From 630D-37 sp037478835 (lineage in GTDB: Bacteria; Chloroflexota; Anaerolineae; Anaerolineales; Villigracilaceae), in NCBI GenBank assembly GCA_037478835.1, contig JBBFLV010000006.1, positions 62,001-126,000 of the forward strand: a DNA stretch of 64,000 nucleotides. Direction: 5' to 3'. The position numbers and the translations under genes were made by a program. This document shows positions 26,941 to 34,943 of this stretch, piece after piece (within the stretch, counting starts at the first letter, position 1; each line of letters opens with the position of its first letter). The notes beneath the pieces are model-generated. The model did no database searches. It was not told where the DNA came from and worked only from the letters and a program-made list of their open reading frames with translations.

Positions 26941-27130
26941 CTGGAAGGTGAAAACCCTGGCGGCAGGTGCGCTCTTGGGAGCGTTGGCCGGCTTGGGAAC
27001 GGCCTACCTCTTGACGCGCCGGGCGGAGAAGGAGGGGAAGCCGCTCAGCATTACGGCCGGTCAGGGCGTGCGCCTGGGCGTGCTGGTGCTGGGGTTGATT
27101 CGCCAAATCCTGGCGCTGGATGAGAAATAG
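26891..27130 (+). CDS. Small single-pass membrane protein, unknown
   Basis: 79 residues from the ATG at 26891 with GGAGG 5 bases upstream. It has a Thr-rich N-terminus (ARTTTISTTTTN), one glycine-rich membrane segment (LAAGALLGALAGLGTAYLL) followed by RRAEKEG, and an amphipathic C-terminal helix. The layout resembles small YtxH-like proteins, but there is no clear match. It overlaps the previous gene in another frame, which supports co-expression. Confidence 0.65.
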   Translation: MSEGARTTTISTTTTNSWKVKTLAAGALLGALAGLGTAYLLTRRAEKEGKPLSITAGQGVRLGVLVLGLIRQILALDEK

Positions 27131-27178
27131 GGGGAAAGCAGGAACGGTAGCGCCCACGAACGTGAACAGGCTGAGATT

Positions 27179-27406
27179 TTGTCCGATTCGATGAAGTCGC
27201 CTTCTCATCCCATCCTGCCACTTTTGATCGAGAGGCTGGAGCGCCTTTCGGCGGATTCTCCCTGGGCGCACCGTGCCAGTGGCCTGCGCCGCGCGCTGCT
27301 CCAGCGAATGGAAAGCGAAGGGGAGGGGAGCGCGATCCCTACCGAGCGCTTGATCGATCTGGCGCTGACGCTGCTGGAACGGGCCGTGAAGGGGGAGAAG
27401 CCATGA
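27179..27406 (+). CDS. Short hypothetical protein
   Basis: 75 residues from TTG at 27179 (an in-frame ATG at 27191 would give 71). It is helical, with two amphipathic segments (LPLLIERLERLSAD and RLIDLALTLLERAV) and no membrane segment or known motif. The TGA overlaps the ATG of the next gene (ATGA at 27403-27406), so the pair is translationally coupled. Existence is supported mainly by that coupling and by GC-rich third positions. Confidence 0.5.
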   Translation: MSDSMKSPSHPILPLLIERLERLSADSPWAHRASGLRRALLQRMESEGEGSAIPTERLIDLALTLLERAVKGEKP

Positions 27407-28740
27407 AAGCCGAGGTGGTGATCTGCGGCGCCGGGATCGCCGGGGTGAGCGCAGCCTTCTTCTTGGCACGCGCCGGAATGCGGGAGATTTTGCTGGTGGA
27501 TGAGCGCCCGCCCTTGACGCTCACCAGCCAGTATTCCACCGAGTGTTACCGCAATGCCTGGCCGCAGCCGGCCATGCGCGCGCTGATGGATCGTTCGATT
27601 GACTGGCTGGAAAAGCTCGCCGAGGAAAGCGGGAACCGTTTCCGCCTGAACCGCAATGGGTATCTCTACGTGGTCACGCAAGAGGCGGCGCGCGCCGCCT
27701 TGCTTCGGCGGGCAGAGCAGCTCGAGGTGGCCGGGGTGCGCCCGCTCCGGGTCCAGAAAGATGCGTTTCGCGTAGCCAAAATAACACCCAAGCCAGAAAA
27801 CGGCAACAAAGCAAAAGGGATCGATCTGCTCCTGGGGCCGGAGGTCATTTCCCAACATTATCCCTACCTCAATTCAGAAACACAGGCCGCTCTTTTCGTT
27901 CGCCGCGCCGGCTGGATGAGCGCGCAACAGCTGGGGATGTATTTGCTGGAGCAAGCCCGCGAGAGGGGAGTGCAGGTACGGTTGGCGCGCCTGGAGAGGG
28001 TGCAGGTGGAAAAGGGGCGCATTGTCGCGGTGACCCTGAGCGACGGGACGCGCCTGGAGACTCCCTGCTTGGTCAACGCGGCCGGCCCGATGCTGAGCGA
28101 AGTGAACGCTTTGGTGGGGGAGTCGTACCCCGTGTTTACCGAGTTACACCAGAAGGTGGCCTTCCACGATACGAAGCGGGTAGTGCCGCGTGAGACGCCG
28201 TTGCTAATCCTGGATGAGCCGCAGCGCTTGCCCTGGACGGAAGAGGAAGCCCAGGCCTTGCAGGAGGACCCTGAGACGCGCTATCTGACCGAGACGTTGC
28301 CGGGCGGTGCGCATTTGCGGCCGGAAGGGGGCGAGGAGAGCGATGTGGTGCTGATGTTGTGGGAGTATCGGGTGCACAAGATGCCCCCGCGCTGGCCGTT
28401 GCCGCTCGACCCGTTGGCGCCGGAGGTTATCCTGCGCGGCCTGATGCGGCTCTTACCGGGTTTGCAGGTTTACCGGGAACATTTGCCGCGTCCGCAGGTG
28501 GATGGTGGCTATTACACCCTGACGCCCGATCATCTGGCGCTGATCGGCCCCGGAGAGACGAAGGGATTCTACCTGATCGGCGCGCTGGGAGGCTATGGCA
28601 TCATGGCCGCCTGTGGAGCCGGGGAGCTGCTCAGCCGGCACGTGTTGGGCGAGCCGTTGCCCGATTACGCCGCCGCGTTTTTGCCGGAACGCTTTGCGAA
28701 GGGGGATTGGAAGGCGCCGGAAGAAGATGGAAAACTTTGA
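27403..28740 (+). CDS. FAD-dependent oxidoreductase, DAO family
   Basis: A 445-residue D-amino-acid-oxidase-like flavoprotein (glycine/sarcosine oxidase, proline/hydroxyproline dehydrogenase group). N-terminal VVICGAGIAGVSAAFFLA binds the FAD ADP moiety, with acidic LVDE at the end of strand two. The C-terminal DHLALIGPGETKGFYLIGALGGYGIMAA is the second flavin-contact region. The exact substrate, a secondary or D-amino acid, is not readable. The next gene encodes an M20 amidohydrolase, and a second DAO protein sits at 31021-32190, suggesting amino-acid or peptide catabolism. Confidence 0.85.
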   Translation: MKAEVVICGAGIAGVSAAFFLARAGMREILLVDERPPLTLTSQYSTECYRNAWPQPAMRALMDRSIDWLEKLAEESGNRFRLNRNGYLYVVTQEAARAALLRRAEQLEVAGVRPLRVQKDAFRVAKITPKPENGNKAKGIDLLLGPEVISQHYPYLNSETQAALFVRRAGWMSAQQLGMYLLEQARERGVQVRLARLERVQVEKGRIVAVTLSDGTRLETPCLVNAAGPMLSEVNALVGESYPVFTELHQKVAFHDTKRVVPRETPLLILDEPQRLPWTEEEAQALQEDPETRYLTETLPGGAHLRPEGGEESDVVLMLWEYRVHKMPPRWPLPLDPLAPEVILRGLMRLLPGLQVYREHLPRPQVDGGYYTLTPDHLALIGPGETKGFYLIGALGGYGIMAACGAGELLSRHVLGEPLPDYAAAFLPERFAKGDWKAPEEDGKL

Positions 28741-28757
28741 ACCTGTGGAGGCTTTGT

Positions 28758-29957
28758 ATGGAGCATTTGCTGGCAGAAGCACGAGAACTTTTTGAGTACA
28801 CGCGTTCTTTGCGGCGCGATTTTCACATGCATCCGGAGCTCGGCTATCGCGAGGTACGCACCTCGTCCATCGTGGCGCGTGAGCTGGAAGCGCTGGGATT
28901 GGAGGTACAGCGCGGTGTAGCCAAGACCGGCGTGGTCGCTCTGCTGGAAGGAAGCCGGCCGGGGCCGGTGGTGATGCTGCGCTTCGATATGGATGCCTTG
29001 CCGATCCAGGAAGAGAACACGACCGATTACGTTTCGCAGACGCCCGGTGTGATGCACGCCTGCGGTCACGATGGGCATACGGCGATCGGGCTGACGGTGG
29101 CGCGCCTACTCCATGCCCATCGTCATGAGCTGGCCGGGACGATCAAGTTCGTCTTCCAGCCGGCAGAGGAGGGCCTATGTGGGGAGGAGATGGGCGGAGC
29201 GGAGATGATGATCGCCGAGGGGGTGCTGGAGAATCCGAAACCGGATTTTGCACTGGCATTGCACCTGTGGAACGAGAAGCCGCTCGGTTGGGTAGGGGTG
29301 GCCGCCGGGCCGGTGATGGCCGGGGCCGAGTGGTTCCAAATCAAAGTGCACGGAAAGGGCGGGCACGGCGCGGTGCCGCACCTGGCGGTCGATCCGTTGC
29401 CGGCGGCGGCGCAGATTGTCTCGGCGCTGCAGAGCATTGTGGCGCGCAACGTGGCGCCGCTGGAGGCGGCGGTGGTCAGCGTGACGATGTTCCACGCCGG
29501 CGAGGCCTTCAACGTGATCCCGCAGACGGCACATCTGGAGGGGACAATCCGCACTTTCGATCTCCGAGTGCGCGAGAAGGTGCTCCGGCGCTTTGAGGCG
29601 ATCGTAAACGGTGTGAGCCAGGCGATGGGCTGCCGGGCCGAGATCGCCATGCGACGGGTGACGCCGGCACTGATCAACGATGAGAGCGTGGCCCGAAAGG
29701 TACAGGAAGTGGCCCGTCAGGTGTTGCCCCAGGCCGAACTCGATCCCCGACCCTATCTGACGATGGGCGCCGAGGACATGGGCTTCGTGCTGGAGCGCGT
29801 GCCCGGCTGCTACTTTTTCGTTGGCTCGGCGAATGCCGAACGGGAATTGAACTATCCCCATCACCACCCGCGCTTTGACTTTGACGAAGAGGCCCTGCCG
29901 CGCGCCGTAGCCTTGATGGCCGCCGCAGCGCTGGGGATCGGTCAAAGAGGGACCTGA
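28758..29957 (+). CDS. M20 family amidohydrolase
   Basis: A 399-residue metal-dependent aminoacylase/amidohydrolase (IAA-amino-acid hydrolase, hippurate hydrolase group). The start at 28758 has GGAGG 7 bases upstream. Metal ligands are seen in MHACGHDGHTA and in FQPAEEGLCGEEMGG; a dimerisation domain begins at WFQIKVHGKGGHGAVPH. The active-site cysteine of ACGHDGH marks the amidohydrolase rather than the DapE branch. It follows the DAO oxidoreductase by 17 bases and probably releases an amino acid from an acylated substrate. Confidence 0.9.
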   Translation: MEHLLAEARELFEYTRSLRRDFHMHPELGYREVRTSSIVARELEALGLEVQRGVAKTGVVALLEGSRPGPVVMLRFDMDALPIQEENTTDYVSQTPGVMHACGHDGHTAIGLTVARLLHAHRHELAGTIKFVFQPAEEGLCGEEMGGAEMMIAEGVLENPKPDFALALHLWNEKPLGWVGVAAGPVMAGAEWFQIKVHGKGGHGAVPHLAVDPLPAAAQIVSALQSIVARNVAPLEAAVVSVTMFHAGEAFNVIPQTAHLEGTIRTFDLRVREKVLRRFEAIVNGVSQAMGCRAEIAMRRVTPALINDESVARKVQEVARQVLPQAELDPRPYLTMGAEDMGFVLERVPGCYFFVGSANAERELNYPHHHPRFDFDEEALPRAVALMAAAALGIGQRGT

Positions 29958-29960
29958 GTC

Positions 29961-30551
29961 ATGGAAACGCTCTTCTGGCTTTTCCTGGGCCTGATCTTCG
30001 GCTTTCTGGTGGCGGCGCTGCTGGTCTACCTGATCGCAACCCGGCGCTCCCAGGAAGAGATGCAGCGGCTGGTGCAGAACTACGAAGCGCGTTTGCGGCA
30101 GACGGTAGAAGCCTACGAGGGGCGCGTGCGTCAAACGATTGAATCGTACGAGGCGCGCATTCGCCGGTTAGACGAGGAGCACCGCAAAGCGATCGAGCAG
30201 GCGCGGCGGCAAAGCGTGGAGCAGAGCCGTCACACGCTGAAGGGGCAGATCAGCGAGCAATTGGTGCCCCTTTTGCCGGGGTTCGAGTTTCTGCCTTCCG
30301 ATGCGCGCTTCATCGGCCACCCGGTGGACTATGTGGTCTTCCACGGCTACACCGATCTGCGCGATGGCAACGGTCGCGCCGAACAGCTCGAAGTAGTGAT
30401 CCTGGACATCAAACGCGACAGCGCTTCGCTGACCAAAGAACAGAAGGCCATCCTGGAGGCCGTGCGCGCCGGGCGGGTAAGCTTTCAGGTGGTTCGCGTA
30501 GACGAACAAGGGAGAGTGCAAAAGCACTCGGTGGGGTATAGGAAGGCGTAG
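29961..30551 (+). CDS. Membrane-anchored Holliday-junction-resolvase-like protein
   Basis: 196 residues: an N-terminal membrane helix (FWLFLGLIFGFLVAALLVYLI), a coiled coil (about residues 28-85) with repeats of YEARLRQTVEAYEGRVRQT type, then a domain matching the Endonuc_Holl family: LKGQISEQLVPLLPGF, DARFIGHPVDYVVFHGY, VVILDIKRDSASLTKEQKAI and AVRAGRVSFQVV. The nuclease core resembles archaeal-type resolvases, with Asp and Lys in LDIKRD where EVK is more common. Whether it cuts DNA is unproven, and a membrane anchor makes a chromosomal recombination role odd. Its TAG stop lies in a dispersed palindrome. Confidence 0.75.
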   Translation: METLFWLFLGLIFGFLVAALLVYLIATRRSQEEMQRLVQNYEARLRQTVEAYEGRVRQTIESYEARIRRLDEEHRKAIEQARRQSVEQSRHTLKGQISEQLVPLLPGFEFLPSDARFIGHPVDYVVFHGYTDLRDGNGRAEQLEVVILDIKRDSASLTKEQKAILEAVRAGRVSFQVVRVDEQGRVQKHSVGYRKA

Positions 30552-30572
30552 CGCGAACGCTAGCTTTTGCGC
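30551..30572. repeat. Imperfect palindrome, family A copy 4
   Basis: GCGCGAACGCT and AGCTTTTGCGC form imperfect arms. The TAG of the resolvase-like gene (30549-30551) and the TAG of the opposing membrane-protein gene (30562-30560) both fall within or at the edge of it. Confidence 0.7.
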
Positions 30573-31021
30573 AGCAAGATAAAAATAATAATAAAATCAA
30601 CGCTCCAGAAGGCGTACCAAATGGGGGAGAGGCTCTTCTCCAACCAGGCAAAGAGTGTGGCCATCAGGAAAGTGAGCAGGTGCAACAACCCCAACCGTCG
30701 CCAAAAATACGTCTGCGCCGCCTTGTTGGGGGTAGGAGGGGCAGGGCGGTTCTGGGAAAGGTGATAAAACGTGGCGTAGCCGAGCACACCTACCATCATC
30801 CAGCCGCCCTGCACGTTATTCAGCACGCCGAATGCGGCGAGCACAAAGCTCAGCGAAAGTGCCAGGCGGGGGAAGCGCCCCCAATGCTCCCGCAAGGCCA
30901 GCCACGAGAGCGCACCCAGCCCTATAACGCTCCAACCCAGAACGCCGGCCTTTGCCTGAAAAAAGCCCCATGCCAGGCCGAACGTCCCCCAAAACAGGTA
31001 GAACAAGGGAGGGTAGGACAT
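30560..31021 (-). CDS. Four-pass membrane protein, unknown
   Basis: 153 residues from the ATG at 31021, which shares one base with the TGA of the upstream oxidoreductase (TGATG). There are about four hydrophobic segments: LFYLFWGTFGLAWGFF, LALSLSFVLAAFGVLN, LLHLLTFLMATLFAWL and AFWSVDFIIIFILL. No family was recognised. Termination-reinitiation coupling to the oxidoreductase suggests a shared role. Confidence 0.7.
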   Translation of the reverse strand: MSYPPLFYLFWGTFGLAWGFFQAKAGVLGWSVIGLGALSWLALREHWGRFPRLALSLSFVLAAFGVLNNVQGGWMMVGVLGYATFYHLSQNRPAPPTPNKAAQTYFWRRLGLLHLLTFLMATLFAWLEKSLSPIWYAFWSVDFIIIFILLRKS

Positions 31022-32190
31022 CAGAGCCAAATATCCCCGTAATGGTGCTCGCCGCGCAGGTGGCGACCTTCTAGGAGTCGCCGGGGATGGAAGACGGTGA
31101 TGTCAACCGTGTGCGGGGTCCCATCCAGCATCCACTCGCTGAGGCACAGTCCAACCGCCGGGGAAATCTTAAACCCGGTGCCGCTGAAGCCGCAGTCCAG
31201 CCAGAAACCTTCCGGACCGATCGGGCCGATCAACGGATGTTGATCCGGGGAAAGTCCATCGTAGCCGGCATGGGCCGAATGCAAATGCGCATCCTCCATC
31301 GGCGGTATGCGGCGGCAGATGCGATCGATCGCGCGCTCGACGAAGCCGGGGCGCGCATGAGCCGTATCTTGCTCCGGGTCCTCGCCAAGCGGGTTGCCGT
31401 CCTCCAAACCGACGAGCGTCAGATTGCCTTCCGGACGGAAATACATCAGATTGGGGAAATCGATCACCGTTGGGTGAGATAGGCGCAGAGCCGGCGGGCG
31501 CACCACGTACATCACTTCGTGCCGCCAGGTGCTCAGCGGCAGGTCAACACCGGCCAGTCGGCAGATCTCCACGGCCCAGGCCCCGGCCGCGTTGACCACG
31601 ATCGGAGCATGGAATTCGCCTTTGGTGCTTTGCACACCATAGACCTTGCCGGAGCGCACCAGAATCTCGGTCACGCGGCAATCTTGGATCAGGGTAGCCC
31701 CATGGCGCCGGGCGGCCTCCATCAGCGACGTTGCTGTCAGGACCGGATCGGCATAGCCGGATTCCGGCTCGTAGGCGGCGTAGTCAAAGTCATCGGTGGC
31801 GAAAGCAGGCGCCAATCGACCGACATCGTCCGCTGTGATCAGGAAGGTCGGCACCCCGATGCGCTGGAGCATTTGGGTATTAGCCCGAAGGGCATCGACT
31901 TTTTCTCGCGGCACCAGTTGTAGGAAGCCGGTGCGGGTGAAGCCGCATTCACCGCCAACGCGCTCTTTCCAATCGCGAAACCACTGGAAGGCCTCCCAGG
32001 CCAAGCGCGCCTCGGCTTCCAGATCGTAATGCATGCGCACCAGTCCGCTGGAGCGCCCGGTCGCGCCGGCAGCAATATGACGCTTTTCCAACACAATGAC
32101 TTTGAGACCTCGCCGGGCCAAATGGAACGCCAAGCTGGCACCGTGTGCGCCGGCACCGATGATCAGAACGTCGCAGGTAGATGGGGGCAT
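31021..32190 (-). CDS. FAD-dependent oxidoreductase, DAO/sarcosine-oxidase-like
   Basis: 389 residues. FAD-binding VLIIGAGAHGASLAFHLA is at the N-terminus with VIVLEKRH closing the Rossmann turn; GATGRSSGLVRMHYD is typical of sarcosine oxidase beta/DadA relatives; C-terminal LSPDQHPLIGPIGPEGFWL and CGFSGTGFKISPAVG are the second flavin block. Substrate is not determined. Convergent with the 27.4 kb gene set and coupled to a membrane protein downstream. Confidence 0.85.
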   Translation of the reverse strand: MPPSTCDVLIIGAGAHGASLAFHLARRGLKVIVLEKRHIAAGATGRSSGLVRMHYDLEAEARLAWEAFQWFRDWKERVGGECGFTRTGFLQLVPREKVDALRANTQMLQRIGVPTFLITADDVGRLAPAFATDDFDYAAYEPESGYADPVLTATSLMEAARRHGATLIQDCRVTEILVRSGKVYGVQSTKGEFHAPIVVNAAGAWAVEICRLAGVDLPLSTWRHEVMYVVRPPALRLSHPTVIDFPNLMYFRPEGNLTLVGLEDGNPLGEDPEQDTAHARPGFVERAIDRICRRIPPMEDAHLHSAHAGYDGLSPDQHPLIGPIGPEGFWLDCGFSGTGFKISPAVGLCLSEWMLDGTPHTVDITVFHPRRLLEGRHLRGEHHYGDIWL

Positions 32191-32690
32191 GGGAACTCCT
32201 TGGAAACCGGGAATGTGTAAAAAGATAGGCCAGTATCACTTCGCTTAGGGAGGCGAAGTAACGTTCCAGAGCGGGAGAGAATCGCGACAGATCAAATGTG
32301 TCTGTAGGCAGGTTCTTTTTGCAGTATATCACAATGTTCTAGCACAAAAACGCTATAGAATAGGACACGGATGGACATGAATGCTGCGGATGAACTCAAA
32401 TTCTCAGACAATAGGATGATATTTTTGACAATATTATTAAAATATTTTTAATTAATTGCACTTTGCGCGCCCAAAAACCGCTTTGCAGAGGAGTTAATCC
32501 GTTCCATTGCATCGGGCAAAAGATTCGACAGTGGGGGGTAGGGGCGAGACATTTTCAATTCAGTAGCACGCCACGGATGATTATATGATAAGGGGAGATG
32601 TTAGTCGCTTAGCATTAGTCGCTTGGCATTTGACCTGGGAGTTTCTTCCGGCGTAGGGGAGTTATCCGCCTTTTTGGAAGCCCATTTTCC
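32191..32690. other. Intergenic region, 500 bases, no gene seen
   Basis: AT-rich between 32360 and 32460. It contains AATAGGACACGGATG (32358-32372), also seen near 10366, and two near-copies of TTAGTCGCTT(A/G)GCATT around 32600-32635. A related GTTAGCCGCTTAACATT lies near 22812. No RNA gene was recognised. Confidence 0.6.
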
Positions 32691-32718
32691 TTGACAAAAC
32701 AAAATCATTCGATATAAT
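32691..32718 (+). promoter_or_regulatory. Strong sigma-70-like promoter of the recombinase gene
   Basis: Consensus TTGACA (32691-32696), a 16-base spacer, consensus TATAAT (32713-32718). The -10 lies in the left arm of a perfect inverted repeat, so a protein bound there would block transcription. Confidence 0.8.
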
Positions 32719-32738
32719 TTACATTATATCGAATGATT
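32703..32738. repeat. Perfect 16-bp-arm inverted repeat, dif-like site or operator
   Basis: AATCATTCGATATAAT (32703-32718) and its exact reverse complement (32723-32738) are separated by TTAC. Read as a Xer site it has the form TATAA-6-TTATA around the centre TTTACA, similar in design to dif. It lies 57 bases upstream of the recombinase ATG. Streptococcal difSL is likewise next to xerS. An autoregulatory operator is the alternative. Confidence 0.6.
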
Positions 32739-32794
32739 ACAAAACCCTCTTCGAGCCGCAGAAACCGCTCTCTAAATCCTACCAGGAGCATCCC

Positions 32795-33742
32795 ATGCGT
32801 GAGCAAATCGAACATTTCCTGAGCACCTTACAACGCTCCCCACGCACCATCGCAACCTATCGCAACGCCCTGGAACAGTTCATCCAGATCGTCGGTGAAC
32901 AAGCGGAGTTGAACACCGAGACCTACATCCGCTTCCTCAAGGCCATTCAAGATAAATCGCCGGCCACCCAGCTTGTCTATCGCACGGCTGTCAAGCGCTT
33001 CTATACTTTCGCGCGCGCCGGTAATTGGAGCGAACTCAAAGAAGCTACCGAACACTACTCTCGCCGCCAAGGCAAGCGCATTGTCCATTTTGACCGAGAA
33101 GCAATTGAGAAAATTATCACAAGTTGCGAACAAATGCGCCCGATTGCAGAAGCCGATCCGCTGACCAACCTGGCTCTCCTGCGCGATCGCGCCTTCGTCC
33201 TGACCCTGGCAGATACCGGTTTGCGCATCTCTGAGGCTTGTGCCCTGCGCCGCGGCGATCTTGACTGGAACGAGCGCCGCGCCATCATCATCGGCAAAGG
33301 CGATAAACAAGCTGTGGTGCGTTTTTCGCAACGTGCGCTAGAGGCCCTACGCTGGTATCTTCAAGTGCGCGATCAACATTATCCCCCCTCCCGCTCGCCC
33401 TTGGCCGCCCAGCCGCTGTTTGCCCGTCATGATATTCGTGCCAGCAAGCGACTCCGCCCGATTACACCCGGCGCGATGTGGAAGGCGATCAAAGGCCGTA
33501 TGGCTGAGGCCGGTGTTGACCCGCACCTTGTCCGCATTCATGATTTCCGCCATTATTTCGTCACAATTACATATATTGCAAAGGGAAATTTAAAGTTATC
33601 GCAAGAGTTAGCGCGTCACGAAAGCATTTCCACCACCAGTCGCTATGCCCATTTCGGCGGTGAACTCGACGCTGCCTATGACGAAATCTTCAACGCCGGC
33701 TCTATCCGATCAAAACCCCAACAGGAACGCCCGCAGGATTGA
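32795..33742 (+). CDS. Tyrosine recombinase, XerC/XerD-like
   Basis: 315 residues with an N-terminal SAM-like core-binding domain (1-90) and a C-terminal catalytic domain. All catalytic residues are visible: Arg144 (TGLRISEA), Lys168 (GKGDKQ), His249 and Arg252 (HDFRH), His275 (ARHESI) and nucleophile Tyr284 (SRYAHFG). AGGAG precedes the ATG. Size and motifs fit a housekeeping Xer or a small integrase. No phage genes are nearby, which favours a chromosome-dimer or resolvase role with the upstream inverted repeat as target. The 3' end overlaps the convergent menH by 33 bases. Confidence 0.88.
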   Translation: MREQIEHFLSTLQRSPRTIATYRNALEQFIQIVGEQAELNTETYIRFLKAIQDKSPATQLVYRTAVKRFYTFARAGNWSELKEATEHYSRRQGKRIVHFDREAIEKIITSCEQMRPIAEADPLTNLALLRDRAFVLTLADTGLRISEACALRRGDLDWNERRAIIIGKGDKQAVVRFSQRALEALRWYLQVRDQHYPPSRSPLAAQPLFARHDIRASKRLRPITPGAMWKAIKGRMAEAGVDPHLVRIHDFRHYFVTITYIAKGNLKLSQELARHESISTTSRYAHFGGELDAAYDEIFNAGSIRSKPQQERPQD

Positions 33743-34504
33743 CGCCACTTCCTGTGGAAAGAAGGCGTGGACATTGTGTCCGGCTCCGTCCACCAAATGA
33801 AGGCGGGCCTGTGGCAATAAGTCAGCCATTCGCCCCAGAATAGAACGATAGGCCGCGTCCTCCCCTCCCCCGATCAGCAGAACCGGCAGCTCCAGCGCCG
33901 GCAAACATTCCCAAAGGGATGGCTCGCGTCCTGGGCTGAGTGCCTCGATGATCTGCGCCATTTTTTCGGGTTGATCTCCCCCACCTCGCCGTGCAGCCAT
34001 GATCAACTGTTGACGCTCTCGCTCATCCAGATTGCCGAAAAGCGCCTGCCGATACCAACGGTCCAGGAAGGTATCAAAGTTACCTATACGCAATTCCCGC
34101 CCGCGTTCTCTGTCTAGCCTCCGCCGCGCCCGTCGTTCTGACGGCTTGGAAAGACCAGGGGAAGCACTTTCCAGGGTCAAAGTTCGCACCCGCGAGCGAA
34201 AATCCACCGCGAAGCGCAACGCCAGCCGTCCCCCCAGCGAATAGCCGACCAGGTGTACATCGTTCCATCCCCATCGCTCCAGCAACGTTGCAAGCTCGCT
34301 CGCCCATCGTCCCAGCGAAGGCCAGCGCCCCAGCCGACACCTGTTTTCCCCATGGCCGGGCAGGTCCGGCAACACGCAGTAAAAATCATCTGCCAGCAGA
34401 CGCGCCACCCCTTCCCAGGATTCTTTGGAGCCCAAAAAACCATGGAGAAAAACCAGGACCGGACGGCCAGGTGAACCAAACGTTTGGAACGGCCACTCAG
34501 CCAT
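33710..34504 (-). CDS. menH: Alpha/beta hydrolase, MenH-like (SHCHC synthase)
   Basis: 264 residues from ATG 34504. It shows the oxyanion region FLHGFLGSKESW, DLPGHG, the nucleophile elbow GYSLGGRLAL, LESASPGL followed by an Arg-rich segment (ERRARRRLDRE), and a C-terminal GAGHNVH histidine. The ESASPGL-R-R pattern is characteristic of MenH, which makes 2-succinyl-6-hydroxy-cyclohexadiene carboxylate in menaquinone synthesis. No other men gene is in the window, so a generic hydrolase role is possible. It overlaps aroQ by 8 bases. Confidence 0.75.
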   Translation of the reverse strand: MAEWPFQTFGSPGRPVLVFLHGFLGSKESWEGVARLLADDFYCVLPDLPGHGENRCRLGRWPSLGRWASELATLLERWGWNDVHLVGYSLGGRLALRFAVDFRSRVRTLTLESASPGLSKPSERRARRRLDRERGRELRIGNFDTFLDRWYRQALFGNLDERERQQLIMAARRGGGDQPEKMAQIIEALSPGREPSLWECLPALELPVLLIGGGEDAAYRSILGRMADLLPQARLHLVDGAGHNVHAFFPQEVASILRAFLLGF

Positions 34505-34943
34505 CCAACCCACCCTGCAGTCGCCAGATCAACGCCTCCAGGGCCAGCTCATAGCCTTTCCAACCCAGCCCCATAATTTGCCCCCAACAGGCTCCTGTCA
34601 GCAGTGAATGCTGGCGAAAGGTCTCCCGCGCCGCCAGGTTGGAAAGGTGCACCTCGATGGTCGGCACACCCAGCGCCGTCACTGCGTCCCGTAGGGCAAT
34701 GCTGCTATGACCGTAACCGCCGGGATTGATGATCAGCCCCTGTGCCCAGCCGCGTGCATCGTGCAATGCATCGATCAGCGCGCCCTCATGATTGCTCTGG
34801 AAAAAACGCAAGGAAGCGCCGAGCTCTTTTGCCCGTTCCTGTAGATGCCGCTCAATTTCCTCCAGCGTCATCCGCCCGTAGATGTGCGGTTCCCGCGTCC
34901 CCAGCAGATTCAAATTCGGTCCGTTCAAGATCAGAATGTTCAT
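34497..34943 (-). CDS. aroQ: 3-dehydroquinate dehydratase, type II
   Basis: 148 residues from the ATG at 34943, with GGAGGT upstream. NILILNGPNLNLLGTREP with catalytic Tyr in HIYGRMTLEE, QSNHEGALIDALH, INPGGYGHSSIAL and EVHLSNLAARE are all family signatures. It dehydrates 3-dehydroquinate in the shikimate pathway. It overlaps the aroB 3' end by 92 bases in another frame, an unusually long overlap. Confidence 0.95.
   Translation of the reverse strand: MNILILNGPNLNLLGTREPHIYGRMTLEEIERHLQERAKELGASLRFFQSNHEGALIDALHDARGWAQGLIINPGGYGHSSIALRDAVTALGVPTIEVHLSNLAARETFRQHSLLTGACWGQIMGLGWKGYELALEALIWRLQGGLDG

Noticed and set aside
32795..33742. Prophage or integrative element around the tyrosine recombinase
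   Set aside because: No phage, relaxase or cargo genes, and no tRNA or direct repeats flank it. Both neighbours are housekeeping genes.
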